From Pedobacter sp. UBA4863 (GTDB lineage: Bacteria; Bacteroidota; Bacteroidia; Sphingobacteriales; Sphingobacteriaceae): a DNA stretch of 64,000 bases. This document shows, piece after piece, positions 43,441 through 51,719 of the stretch. Under the pieces are notes generated by a model, which saw only the letters and a program-made list of their open reading frames with translations, ran no database searches and was not told the origin of the DNA. The position numbers were made by a program, and so were the translations under genes. The stretch is taken from positions 35,895 to 99,894 of the forward strand of contig NZ_DHDZ01000033.1 of the NCBI RefSeq assembly GCF_002399615.1, given 5' to 3'. Position 1 is the first letter of the stretch, and the number at the start of each line of letters is the position of its first letter.

Positions 43441-43618
43441 TCATCTTATTGTTAGCGGTATGATCGTGGTTAGTATAACGTACTTTCCAATTCGGAATTA
43501 TGTCATTTAAATTTAAGATATTTTTCAACAACAGCCCTAAACTATCAAAGGATAACCGTATACTTAGAAGATATAATACAAGCTTTCACAATGAAATGTT
43601 AGGCTATCATCACTTAAT

Positions 43619-44485
43619 ATGAAATGGTACAATATTGACGAGGGACATTTTCCCGAACTTGACGAACCCGTTCTTCTTGCTAAAGAGCCTACTTCCGACC
43701 TGATCAAACAAACGCGTTTGGGAAGGTTGGTACTGGAGGACAATACCGCCGAAAAAGGCTGGTTCGTAGATAATGACTTGTATGTGATCTCTATCTCGTC
43801 AAGAAATTATTGGGCAAGGTTAATCGAAAAACCAATAGGAATTCCCGATACCGAAAAGCAGGAAATCTTAAGTGGATTTCTAAATACATACATGGAGACA
43901 CTTAAGGAATACGAAAAGAAGTTCCAAAAATTGGCCGCCTGCATGATTACATCTGGCAAGGGAACATATGCACTTGACTATTACATTTCAGGCGTCCTTA
44001 ACAGGAGCCTGTCCCTGATCTTTGGCTTTGAAACACTCATTGCGACCTCCAATTACCTTTCCGCCGCACACCTCGTTAGGCCACATCTGGATAATTACTT
44101 AAGATTGTCCGCCGCCTGGCTTGTCAATGAACCTCACACATTTGCTACGGAAGTCTGGAAAGGCGGCATCATCCGGAAGATGAAGGATAGGAACGGAAAG
44201 TTGATGACTGACGCCTACCTTAAGGAAATGGCAGCGGTAGATCACCCATGGATCTCAGACTTATACGATGGCACTTCCGGCTTCATACATTTCAGCGACA
44301 AACACATCGCAAATGCTACATCGGTGTCCCAGGAAGATAGTACGCTCACTACTTTCATAGGCAAAATAGACAACAAGGTATCCCATAGGTCCAGGATCGA
44401 AGCGACTATCGCCATGATAGAGATATCAAACTGCATAGCCAAAATGGTATATGGCTGGATTGAGACCAAAAGAATTAAAGGTTAA
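43619..44485 (+). CDS. hypothetical protein with a helical C-terminal domain
   Basis: A 288-residue protein. The first 80 residues are beta-rich and open with MKWYNIDEGHFPELDEPVLL, similar to the short N-terminal fold of some DUF551-like proteins. The C-terminal 180 residues are helical. They include SLIFGFETLIATSNYLSAAH and LVRPHLDNYLRLSAAWLVNE, which recall uncharacterised HEPN-like/DUF5677-type helical domains; no catalytic R-x4-6-H motif is certain. It is followed after 55 bp by the TOPRIM gene on the same strand. Such pairs in this genomic setting are often defence modules, but no function is shown here. Confidence 0.55.
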   Translation: MKWYNIDEGHFPELDEPVLLAKEPTSDLIKQTRLGRLVLEDNTAEKGWFVDNDLYVISISSRNYWARLIEKPIGIPDTEKQEILSGFLNTYMETLKEYEKKFQKLAACMITSGKGTYALDYYISGVLNRSLSLIFGFETLIATSNYLSAAHLVRPHLDNYLRLSAAWLVNEPHTFATEVWKGGIIRKMKDRNGKLMTDAYLKEMAAVDHPWISDLYDGTSGFIHFSDKHIANATSVSQEDSTLTTFIGKIDNKVSHRSRIEATIAMIEISNCIAKMVYGWIETKRIKG

Positions 44486-44540
44486 CTTTAATTCTTGAAA
44501 TAAAACATTAAAACATTCTCACATGTAAACCGCTCTCCAA

Positions 44541-46112
44541 ATGGTAGACTTCAAACCAATAATTTCAACGACTTACCCGCTTATCATAAAAGCCACCCTT
44601 GATAGGCTAATTTATTTTGAAACAGACTCCATTCTCAGTTTCCTGGTAGCATCACATATCAAAATCACCACTGAAGAGAATAGCGAATTTAATGCTGATG
44701 AGGAACTGATAATTACCGACAAGTTCTATATCTATAAGATGCTCTGGAAAGCCATCTTGGAGACATTATATACCAAGTACCTCCCACACCAAAAATATAA
44801 TTTTGAATGGCAAATAGAATGTACGCCATATTCAGTCATGATATGTGAATTTACTGAAGAATATTCCACGTCAAAAGAATTAGATAAGCTGACTAGCTTA
44901 TTGAAAATTTCAGAAGACCAGTTAGAAGAAAATTATGATGAAATCATTACCAAATTAGGCTTTGATAAAATTGATCTGCCTAATGAATTGTCGGCCCTGC
45001 TTCCTTCAGACATGGTGCCATCAACACGAAAAGAACAACTTCACCTGTTTTTCAGGCTTATGAGTTTCCCTCCACTGCAAGAACTTGGACTATTTTACAG
45101 CAGATATAATAATTTTATAAAAGTTCAAACATCAAAACTAGCAGAGGCCTTCCCTTCCATGGAAAAACCAGAGATCCCAAATTTTGGGATGCCAGAACCT
45201 TTGCACTTGTCGCTATTTCAGATATACCATAAAACTTTTGAACGACATGGAATAGATGGATTTGAAAATAATCCAGCACTTGCGGAATATTTGGAGGATT
45301 TTCAACAAATCAGAAAGCTGGTAGCTGAACACATCGGTAACTTTAAAGATTCATGGATATGTCCATGCTGCGGAGAAAAACAGGAAATAAAACTACCTGA
45401 AGAAATTTTGGCTTATCGATACTTGCTTGAAAACCTTGAACTATCAAAAAGAATAGGACTTACTTATTTTTCAGAATTTAAACAAAATTACAAAGAAGAT
45501 TTCACTACGAAAGTATTTAGCTTCCTTCCAAACCTCAACAAAGTTAACAACCCTGATTGCCTGATTCTAGTTGAAGGTGAAAGTGAAGAATCCTCTATTC
45601 CAATATTGGCTTTTCGCAAAAGGTTTATATTAAAAGAAAGCGCCATACAAGTGTATAATTCCAAATCAAAAGAAAAACTTGCTACGGACTTTCAAAATTT
45701 CAGCTCCAGAAATCCAAAACTTAAAATTATATGTTTACTAGACTCCGACGCGAAAAAAGAAAGAAAGGACATAGAACGTATGATCAGGAGCAATAAGGAT
45801 AAGTACAGTATAATATTTATAGAACAAGGGACGTTTGAAGACTTGTTTGACCTAAATACTTCAATCGAGATCCTGAATGAAATGTATCCGAAGGGAGAAA
45901 CAATTGTTGCAACCGATTTTGATGGTTCAAAAGATTTTCTATCGAACGTTAAAAAATTCCTTTTTCAAAAGAAAAAGGCACAATTTGACAAAGTTCTGTT
46001 CGCTAAAAAAATTGCTATGAAAATTGATATTGATAAAGTCCCAACAGCGATTGAACAACTATTGGAAATTGCTAATACATTCACATTACCGAAAAAATTT
46101 CTGGCTAAATAA
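44541..46112 (+). CDS. TOPRIM-domain protein without an ATPase domain
   Basis: A 523-residue protein. The first 270 residues are mostly helical and of unknown fold. A CPCC cluster lies at 274-277 (SWICPCCGEK), possibly half of a zinc site. A TOPRIM domain begins near residue 335, with Glu345 in LILVEGESEES and the Asp pair 401/403 in ICLLDSDAKKE. That Glu and DxD set is the metal-binding pattern of OLD-family nucleases and primases. OLD and GajA proteins normally carry an ABC ATPase in front; none is present. It therefore resembles a stand-alone OLD-type nuclease. It closes a two-gene set with the protein at 43619, and a strong terminator follows. Confidence 0.6.
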   Translation: MVDFKPIISTTYPLIIKATLDRLIYFETDSILSFLVASHIKITTEENSEFNADEELIITDKFYIYKMLWKAILETLYTKYLPHQKYNFEWQIECTPYSVMICEFTEEYSTSKELDKLTSLLKISEDQLEENYDEIITKLGFDKIDLPNELSALLPSDMVPSTRKEQLHLFFRLMSFPPLQELGLFYSRYNNFIKVQTSKLAEAFPSMEKPEIPNFGMPEPLHLSLFQIYHKTFERHGIDGFENNPALAEYLEDFQQIRKLVAEHIGNFKDSWICPCCGEKQEIKLPEEILAYRYLLENLELSKRIGLTYFSEFKQNYKEDFTTKVFSFLPNLNKVNNPDCLILVEGESEESSIPILAFRKRFILKESAIQVYNSKSKEKLATDFQNFSSRNPKLKIICLLDSDAKKERKDIERMIRSNKDKYSIIFIEQGTFEDLFDLNTSIEILNEMYPKGETIVATDFDGSKDFLSNVKKFLFQKKKAQFDKVLFAKKIAMKIDIDKVPTAIEQLLEIANTFTLPKKFLAK

Positions 46113-46143
46113 AGATAGGATATTTAGAACAAAATGGTAAAGA

Positions 46144-46173
46144 CAAAAGGCAGCATTTATGTGCTGCCTTTTG
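46144..46173. terminator. bidirectional intrinsic terminator between convergent genes
   Basis: A perfect 12-bp stem, CAAAAGGCAGCA and TGCTGCCTTTTG, with the 6-nt loop TTTATG. The A/T tracts in the stem give a T-run in both directions. It serves the TOPRIM gene (stop 46112) and the leftward gene ending at 46205. Confidence 0.85.
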
Positions 46174-46204
46174 GTATCTAAACTATTCGCAATAATAAAT
46201 CGGT

Positions 46205-47491
46205 CTATTTGAAGACGAAAATAGAACCAAGACTAAACCTTGCGGTAACGCCGAACTGAATACTCTTTCCCATTCCCAAATCCCTGTTCCCAAAAAGATC
46301 ATCCGTTTGCAGGTACACTCCGCCAAGGAACCTACCGGACGCACCGTTGATATAGTTGACCCCAATACCCAGCACCGTATTGCTCTTTTCCAATGATGAC
46401 TTTAATGAAATATTGGAACGGAAATAGGACCCTGTCATAATATAGTGGCTTTCACCCAGATCGATCATCTTCAGGTAGTCAAAACTGATATATACCTTGC
46501 CCAACTTACCAAAATCACCGCTATATGCCTTGAAGGACTTGGACTTCTTCAGGGTGCCATCGGTAAGTGCGGTATCCTTACTGAACGAATAGTCATCTTC
46601 CTCCAACGAACTGAAATTATTGGTATAGTTATACCCCACATTGAAACCGATATAGTTCATCTTCCATTGCCTTGTAAGACCAATTTCTACAAAGCCTCCC
46701 AGGTTTAAGGTGTCCAAAAAGCGGGTTTCATAGCTCCCAAAAACTTTCCCCCTATCGAACTTGAACTCCTGGCCCGTGAAACCTGCTCTCAGGTAGGAAA
46801 AAAGAGTTGTATTGGGAACATATTCAGCAGATGCGGACCTACGACTTTCGATCTGCTCCTTCAACTTCACGATCTCACTAAAAATGAGTTCGCCCCTAAT
46901 ACCATTGATGATAAGCTCTGCCTGCGCTTTGAGCTTCGGGCTACATTCTGTGTCCTTGGCGTCCAGGCCGGAAATAAGGCCGTAGATATTTACAATTATA
47001 TTCTCATACCCCTGCAAGGGCAGGTCATCAAGAGCCTTCCTGAACTTTTTGGAATTTTCAGTTTCCACATCATTGGCGTCCTTACATCCCGTAAAATTTT
47101 TCTTGACCAACTTTTCATACACCTCATCGGCAATAGGGCCAAGCTTCTGCAATTCCGTATTGTCAACAGGCTTTGCCGAAAGTGGTTCGCTAAATTTGAC
47201 AGACCGTTTCCCTATAAGAAATGAAAGCTCTGCCTTTGGAGTAAACTGGCCTTCCTTGAAAAGTGTGGCGATATTGCTCTCGTTCTTGCCCTGCAGGTCA
47301 AAACCGTATAATATTGTCTTATCCTTGGAATATCCATAATGGTTGATCTTCATCAGCCCTTCGGCAATGTCTATATTCAGCGAGCTTCCTCCGGTAACGA
47401 TGGAACTCTTCCCACTGGCATCCTGGTTCAGTATCTGGGCACTGATGGACATGGGCAGCAATAGCACCCCGATAATTAGGTATTTGCTCAT
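46205..47491 (-). CDS. outer-membrane beta-barrel protein of unknown function
   Basis: A 428-residue exported protein with a signal peptide (MSKYLIIGVLLLPMSISAQ). The first 200 residues are mixed and include a helical part with two Cys (FTGCKDAND and DTECSPKLK). From about residue 225 it shows alternating aromatic and Gly strands typical of a barrel (YETRFLDTLNLGGFVEIGLT, then FNVGYNYTNNF), with a terminal strand SLGSIFVFK. It starts at an ATGA overlap with the stop of the amber-interrupted gene upstream, so the two were made from one mRNA. No specific family is identified. Confidence 0.6.
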   Translation of the reverse strand: MSKYLIIGVLLLPMSISAQILNQDASGKSSIVTGGSSLNIDIAEGLMKINHYGYSKDKTILYGFDLQGKNESNIATLFKEGQFTPKAELSFLIGKRSVKFSEPLSAKPVDNTELQKLGPIADEVYEKLVKKNFTGCKDANDVETENSKKFRKALDDLPLQGYENIIVNIYGLISGLDAKDTECSPKLKAQAELIINGIRGELIFSEIVKLKEQIESRRSASAEYVPNTTLFSYLRAGFTGQEFKFDRGKVFGSYETRFLDTLNLGGFVEIGLTRQWKMNYIGFNVGYNYTNNFSSLEEDDYSFSKDTALTDGTLKKSKSFKAYSGDFGKLGKVYISFDYLKMIDLGESHYIMTGSYFRSNISLKSSLEKSNTVLGIGVNYINGASGRFLGGVYLQTDDLFGNRDLGMGKSIQFGVTARFSLGSIFVFK

Positions 47492-47823
47492 GGCCAGAGG
47501 ATTTTATGGTTACCGGTAATCCTGACCTTGTTCTTGATGTTTCCCTCGAATACATCCTTTCCATTCCCGTACAATGGTATCCACTCACCCGTTTCAATTC
47601 CCTCATTAACCCTGCTTACCCAAACGGCAAGCTTCCACTTCCCGGCGGGGCCGCTCAAACGCATTTCAATGGTTAGGTGGCTGTCTGCCTAAACGGATTT
47701 TTCAAGGGTTCCCTTGTACTTGGTTGTCGTGTTGTAATCGATTTCCTGGTTTCCCAATGCTAGGGCCTCCAGCGTTACGGTAGCATCTACCGTAAGCTCA
47801 TACTTGACTTTGACTTTTGGCAT
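47488..47823 (-). pseudogene. small gene interrupted by an in-frame amber codon
   Basis: A minus-strand ORF from ATG at 47823 runs to TGA at 47488 and would encode 111 residues, but codon 45 is TAG (47689-47691). Before it the frame reads MPKVKVKYELTVDATVTLEA and so on to GTLEKSV. After it the frame reads ADSHLTIEMRLSGPAGKWKL to the end (NHKILWP). Both halves have a uniform coding pattern with no other lesion, and the stop overlaps the next start (ATGA), so the ORF was functional recently. The product looks like a small beta-sandwich without a signal. A nonsense mutation or a sequencing error is the simplest explanation. Confidence 0.75.
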
Positions 47824-48428
47824 GGCTTAGAGCATTTAATATGTGAACGTTTAATTATTTGGAACTAATTTATACATATAAATTTGAAACCCGCAAGCGT
47901 TAACACCTAATTAATAAATACTCACTCCCCTTTCTGGGCATAACCTTCGGTCCGCGCTTTACGCTATATCCCCGATAATATCGGGAGATGCCGCTGCAAT
48001 CACTTATGCTTTGCGCCTGACTTCCAAAGCTTGCACTGACCGAGTGCCAAAGGCACACGCAGTGCTTCCTTAGATTTCCCGAATGCTTTTCCGCCCAGAT
48101 CGCAGCCCCCCACTGCGCTGCGGTGCCGCGAACAGGCCTCCACTCCCAAAGGCGGTTGCTGCTAAAGGTTGTTTTTCAATCGAAACGGACAAAAAGGGCA
48201 GCGAAGTTTGTGTCCGTACTTTCCTCCTTCCCGAAAGCGGCCAAAAGACTACGGCATAATGGCCCGTGGCCACCCTGCGGGACTTATTCCGTTTCCTTTT
48301 GGCTCCGCCCACGGACACACTTCCTGTGCTTTCTTTTTTTCCGTTTTTTCTTTTGAAAAACAGCTTTTGGGGAAGACGGCTAAAAAGGAACGGAACGAAA
48401 AACAATTATTCATTTAAAACACAGTGTT
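47824..48428. other. non-coding structured region in front of ssb
   Basis: A 605-bp stretch without a convincing gene. It turns from AT-rich (to about 47930) to G+C-rich. It contains CCCGATA-A-TATCGGG (47971-47985) and a nested stem, GCACTG (48033) ... GTGCC-AAA-GGCAC ... CAGTGC (ends 48065). A long pyrimidine-rich tract lies near 48330-48360. A 111-codon minus-strand ORF (48070-48405) overlaps it but has an odd composition (Ser, Arg, Lys and Gly-rich) and is probably not translated. The position before ssb and the PRTRC operon suggests a promoter/leader, an ssDNA-replication element or an untranslated RNA. Confidence 0.45.
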
Positions 48429-48827
48429 ATGGAAATCACGGGAAGACTAACGGCGGATGCGACCGTCAGGAGCGTAAAAGGGGACAAAGAGGTGGTCAGT
48501 TTCAGCATCGCCATCAACGACAGCTACAGACCGAAGGGCAGCACGGAGAAAAAGAAGCTAACGACCTATATCAACTGCTCCTACTGGCTGAACAGCGCAG
48601 CGGCTAAGGTACTGCGCAAGGGGGCAATCGTGGAGGTATCGGGGCGCATCGGAATGAACGTCTACAACAACATGGACGGGCAGGCAGTGGGCAGCCTCAC
48701 CTTTCACGTCAACAGCGTGAAGGTCACAGCCTATGCAAAACGGGAAGAGGAAGCGGAATTGCCCGCAACACACTACGTCCCACAGGCAACGGGTGGCAAT
48801 CAACAGGTGGACGACCTGCCATTCTAA
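48429..48827 (+). CDS. ssb: single-stranded DNA-binding protein
   Basis: A 132-residue SSB-like protein with one OB fold (about residues 1-105). It opens MEITGRLTADATVRSVKGDK, contains TTYINCSYWLNSAAAKVL and LRKGAIVEVSGRIG, and ends in an acidic tail DDLPF. That tail is the interaction tip of bacterial SSBs. As first gene of the plasmid-like module it probably coats the transferred or replicating strand of the element. It differs from a chromosomal SSB by its short linker. The DUF932 gene follows after 44 bp. Confidence 0.88.
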   Translation: MEITGRLTADATVRSVKGDKEVVSFSIAINDSYRPKGSTEKKKLTTYINCSYWLNSAAAKVLRKGAIVEVSGRIGMNVYNNMDGQAVGSLTFHVNSVKVTAYAKREEEAELPATHYVPQATGGNQQVDDLPF

Positions 48828-48871
48828 GTAAGCAACTAACAACAATCATTTACAGACAAAAATCAACAGTC

Positions 48872-49906
48872 ATGCATAATCTTAATTTCAACGAGGAAAC
48901 AGGAAAGTATTCATTCTACAGCTTAAAGGAAAAGGCTTGGCACGGGTTCGGGCAGATTTCACAGGAAATGCTGTCAAGCCGTGAGGTACTGCAACAGGCG
49001 CAGTTGGACTATACGGTCATCAAGGCTCCGCACACCTACCACATGCCATCGGGCAGGGAAATCATATCCAGTACATCGTTCTACACCTTTAGGGAGGACA
49101 ACGAGGAGATACTCGGTGACGGACTGAGCGAAAAGTACGAGGTCGTTCAGAACACGGACGCTTTCGCATTCTTTGACGAGATAGTAAAGGGCGAGGGTAT
49201 CATCTACGAAACGGCAGGCGCACTCGGCAAGGGGGAACGCATCTTCATCTCGGCAAAACTGCCGTCCTATATCAAGGTGTCCAACGATGATGTCATCGAA
49301 CAGTACCTGTTCCTTACCACCTCCCACGATGCAAAGGAAAGTATCACCATCGCCTTTACGCCCGTGCGTATCGTCTGCAACAATACGCTCAATGCAGCGA
49401 TGAACAACTGTTCCAATATCCTGCGCATACGCCATACGGCAAGCGCAGCGCAGCAGCTAAAGGAGGCGCACAGGTTCATGGGCATGGTCAACCAAATCTC
49501 CCCTATAATGGAACAGGTATTCCAACAGTGGACAAAGGTGCGCATCACGGACGAACAGGTGCAGCAGTTGATACAGGTGGCTCTTGCGCCCAACAGGGAA
49601 ACATTGACCAATATCCGTGAGGGACGCATGGATGACAACTCGGCAGTGTACAAAAATCAGGTCTACAGCGCATTCGGCTACGGCATGATGGCGGACTCCC
49701 AACAACTGGACACCACCAAGGGAACACTGTTCGGGGCGTACAACGCCATCACGGGATACTTTCAGAACGTGCGCAGCTACGGCTCTAGCGAGGAGAAGAT
49801 AAACTCCCTGCTTTGCGGTGGCACGGGGCAGCAGAAGGGACAGGCGGCATTCAACCTGTGCAGCGAGTTTGCCAAACATGGTGCGGACGCACTACAGCTT
49901 AATTAA
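48872..49906 (+). CDS. DUF932-family protein of mobile elements
   Basis: A 344-residue soluble protein of the DUF932/LGT_TIGR03299 type, commonly found in plasmids and phages. Visible landmarks include the KAWHGFGQ start (residues 17-24), FYTFREDNEEILGDGLSEKY, and a central FTPVRIVCNNTLNAAM segment. A long helical region ends in FNLCSEFAKHGADAL. The function is unknown; a link to DNA replication or anti-defence has been proposed for such genes on mobile DNA. It lies between ssb and a set of small genes in the same orientation. Confidence 0.85.
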   Translation: MHNLNFNEETGKYSFYSLKEKAWHGFGQISQEMLSSREVLQQAQLDYTVIKAPHTYHMPSGREIISSTSFYTFREDNEEILGDGLSEKYEVVQNTDAFAFFDEIVKGEGIIYETAGALGKGERIFISAKLPSYIKVSNDDVIEQYLFLTTSHDAKESITIAFTPVRIVCNNTLNAAMNNCSNILRIRHTASAAQQLKEAHRFMGMVNQISPIMEQVFQQWTKVRITDEQVQQLIQVALAPNRETLTNIREGRMDDNSAVYKNQVYSAFGYGMMADSQQLDTTKGTLFGAYNAITGYFQNVRSYGSSEEKINSLLCGGTGQQKGQAAFNLCSEFAKHGADALQLN

Positions 49907-49960
49907 CCTATTGTTTCATCGGCAGCCGTCCCCACGGGCGGTTGCCATCAATCAAAAATC

Positions 49961-50335
49961 ATGAAATCACTGGAAGAAATGAACAACGTGGAAAAGGCAA
50001 AGCTGATGTTCCAGTTGTTCCCGAGCGAGATACCGCAGCTACTGGAATTTGTAAAGGGCGTCTGCGATACTATTACAGAACACGAGGACATCGAAAGGAA
50101 ACGTTGGCAGCACGGAATAGTAACATTCGATTTTTGGCTCTCACTGGTAAGGGACATAGCTACCGTTGTCAAAAGGTATGGCAGGGACTTGCACAAAAAC
50201 AGGCAACTGTTCGGCGACCAGTTGTTCGATGGACAACTCGCACTGGTCATGGCACACTGCCTCAACCTCTACACCACCACAAGACAGCACCCGAACCAAA
50301 GGTTTGCCGATGCGGTGAAACTATTGTTCGGTTAA
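49961..50335 (+). CDS. small helical hypothetical protein of the PRTRC region
   Basis: A 124-residue all-helical protein (MKSLEEMNNVEKAKLMFQLF, later TTTRQHPNQRFADAVKLLFG). An alternative frame is open over the same bases but gives a noise-like Arg/Thr-rich sequence, so this frame is preferred. It lies 55 bp after DUF932 and 11 bp before the next start. Small helical proteins at this place are typical of Bacteroidota elements that carry PRTRC genes. No function is known. Confidence 0.65.
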   Translation: MKSLEEMNNVEKAKLMFQLFPSEIPQLLEFVKGVCDTITEHEDIERKRWQHGIVTFDFWLSLVRDIATVVKRYGRDLHKNRQLFGDQLFDGQLALVMAHCLNLYTTTRQHPNQRFADAVKLLFG

Positions 50336-50346
50336 AAACACAGCTT

Positions 50347-50544
50347 GTGAAAATCACGGATTTGGACGGCAGGGAAATAACGGTCGTGGACTTGGAAGCA
50401 GCCATCGCAAAGGCAAGGGAATTTACGGGCTATCGGCATACCAACAGGGGGTATGCCGAATATGACCGAAACAGGAAAAGGTATTGGACGGACGTACTCG
50501 AAAAATTGGAACAACTAAAAAGGGAGGAAAAATGCAACAGCTAA
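50347..50544 (+). CDS. small hypothetical protein, GTG start
   Basis: A 65-residue protein (VKITDLDGREITVVDLEAAI...) starting at a GTG 11 bp after the preceding stop. It ends in a charged helix (LEKLEQLKREEK). Its stop lies 12 bp inside the next gene, whose ATG at 50532 has a good GGAGG site. It is short but has a coherent alpha-beta pattern and lies in a tight series of co-directional genes. Confidence 0.55.
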   Translation: MKITDLDGREITVVDLEAAIAKAREFTGYRHTNRGYAEYDRNRKRYWTDVLEKLEQLKREEKCNS

Positions 50545-50774
50545 CGGAATTAACGGCCATGCCCATCCTGCCATTGGCAATGGCAGCGGTGGGACTTTTG
50601 ATACGCTTCATCGTAGGCAGGCAACGCTTCAGGCGCAGGGGCATCGGGGGATTGCAGCACTTTAGCAGCTATACCCGTGCCTTGGCCATCACGCTTTTGG
50701 AAAGATTGGCCATGATACTTGCCAACCTGCTATTGCTGTTGGCAGCAGGCATAGGGATTTGGAAATATTTATAG
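50532..50774 (+). CDS. small membrane protein of the PRTRC region
   Basis: An 80-residue protein from the ATG at 50532 (preceded by GGGAGGAAAA). An in-frame ATG at 50484 would lie in the previous gene and is not preferred. It has two hydrophobic helices (about residues 8-24 and 52-77) joined by a basic loop RQRFRRRGIGG. It overlaps both neighbours slightly. The function is unknown. Confidence 0.55.
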   Translation: MQQLTELTAMPILPLAMAAVGLLIRFIVGRQRFRRRGIGGLQHFSSYTRALAITLLERLAMILANLLLLLAAGIGIWKYL

Positions 50775-50794
50775 AACGGAAAACAACAACAGTC

Positions 50795-51307
50795 ATGATG
50801 AACTTTTTTCAATCCATCACCGCCCTACAGGTTAAGGGCGACTGGAAGATTACGATAGCAAGGGAAACGCCCGAAAGGTTTATTGTATCCATATTGGTGG
50901 TCAATACCACCTTGGGCGACAGCGCAGCAAAGATTGTCCCGCCCATACTGCTCAAGGGAACGGCAGAGGAACTGGACAGCGCATTCTTTGAACACATCGG
51001 CAGACCACTGGAGGAGACAGATGCCCTGTTCACCAACATGGAACAGTACCTCAAGGCAAGGGAACAGGCAAGGCTCAGTTCAAAGATGGAAAAGGACAGG
51101 AAGGAAAAACAGGATAAATCCAAGACCGACAAAGAGAGGAAGTTTGAGGAAGCGATGAAAAAAGCGGACGAACTGGAAGCCGAGGGCAAGCACCGTGAGG
51201 CTTGGATGAAAGTGCCGGAGGTAAACGAATATCCCGAACAGGAGGAAACCATCCGCAGACGCAAGTCGGAACTATCGGCAAAGTTCGCACCCAACCTTTT
51301 CAGCTAA
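50795..51307 (+). CDS. PRTRC system protein E
   Basis: A 170-residue protein from ATG 50795 (a second ATG follows directly). The first 80 residues form a small alpha-beta domain (NFFQSITALQVKGDWKITIA and PPILLKGTAEELDSAFFEHI). The rest is a strongly charged coiled coil (KMEKDRKEKQDKSKTDKERK) with a short C-terminal tail KFAPNLFS. This is the layout of PRTRC protein E, which occurs only in the PRTRC set on plasmids and conjugative elements. It is followed by protein C after 19 bp. The role in the set is unknown; the coiled coil suggests a scaffold. Confidence 0.78.
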   Translation: MMNFFQSITALQVKGDWKITIARETPERFIVSILVVNTTLGDSAAKIVPPILLKGTAEELDSAFFEHIGRPLEETDALFTNMEQYLKAREQARLSSKMEKDRKEKQDKSKTDKERKFEEAMKKADELEAEGKHREAWMKVPEVNEYPEQEETIRRRKSELSAKFAPNLFS

Positions 51308-51326
51308 CCTTTAAAACGCAAAGACT

Positions 51327-51545
51327 ATGTTACTGGCAACACAGATGGAACGCTGCTTCTCCTTTACGGAAAGCAACACCGAAATAGAACTGGCAGACCC
51401 TTCTGCCACCTACACCCCCGAAGGGGTACTCAACTTTTATTCACAGTCCTATCCGATACTCACCACAGCAAGGATTGTCGGCCCCGAAATTCGGGACGAC
51501 AAGGTCTGCTACCGTTTTGAGACCACGATGGGAACAAAGGGATAG
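51327..51545 (+). CDS. PRTRC system protein C, prokaryotic ubiquitin-like protein
   Basis: A 72-residue protein (MLLATQMERCFSFTESNTEI...) matching the PRTRC protein C family. In my memory of the domain databases this family is described as a prokaryotic ubiquitin-like (Prok_Ub) protein. Characteristic parts are TPEGVLNFYSQSYPILTTA, the IVGPE turn and the C-terminal FETTMGTKG, which ends in glycine. A free C-terminal Gly is required for adenylation by an E1-type enzyme, and a ThiF-like E1 is encoded in the same operon (53384). Conjugation has not been shown for this protein; it is inferred from the partner genes. Confidence 0.8.
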   Translation: MLLATQMERCFSFTESNTEIELADPSATYTPEGVLNFYSQSYPILTTARIVGPEIRDDKVCYRFETTMGTKG

Positions 51546-51548
51546 ACA

Positions 51549-51719
51549 ATGGAAAACAGGAACAGGATTATAAGGATTAAAAAAAAATCAAGGCAATGGG
51601 AACAGCAGCAGCAATTTGCAGGCTATCTGCAAGACCTCGGAAAACTGCCCGATGCAGCGGAGGTGAAAAAGAACAGGCAGCGCAGCGCACCGCCACAGCT
51701 AACGGCAGTGTTTTTCTGA
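51549..51719 (+). CDS. small ORF overlapping the start of PRTRC F
   Basis: A 56-residue ORF (MENRNRIIRIKKKSRQWEQQ...) starting 3 bp after protein C. Its reading frame looks more gene-like than the overlapping N-terminus assigned to PRTRC F: KLPDAAEVKKNRQRSAPPQL has normal composition, while the other frame is Ala/Arg/Thr noise. It ends at a TGA within TTTTTCTGA. A minus-one shift at the T5 run would fuse it to PRTRC F. It is either a separate small protein or the true N-terminus of PRTRC F. Confidence 0.45.
   Translation: MENRNRIIRIKKKSRQWEQQQQFAGYLQDLGKLPDAAEVKKNRQRSAPPQLTAVFF

Noticed and set aside
48070..48405. A 111-codon minus-strand ORF in the region before ssb
   Set aside because: Its composition is odd (Lys, Arg, Ser and Gly-rich with no fold pattern), and it lies over dyads and a pyrimidine tract. 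It is more likely conserved DNA than a gene.
49942..50544. A 200-codon ORF overlapping the 124- and 65-codon genes
   Set aside because: The first two thirds is a shadow frame with an Arg/Thr-rich noise pattern. Only the last third is a plausible gene, and it has its own GTG at 50347.
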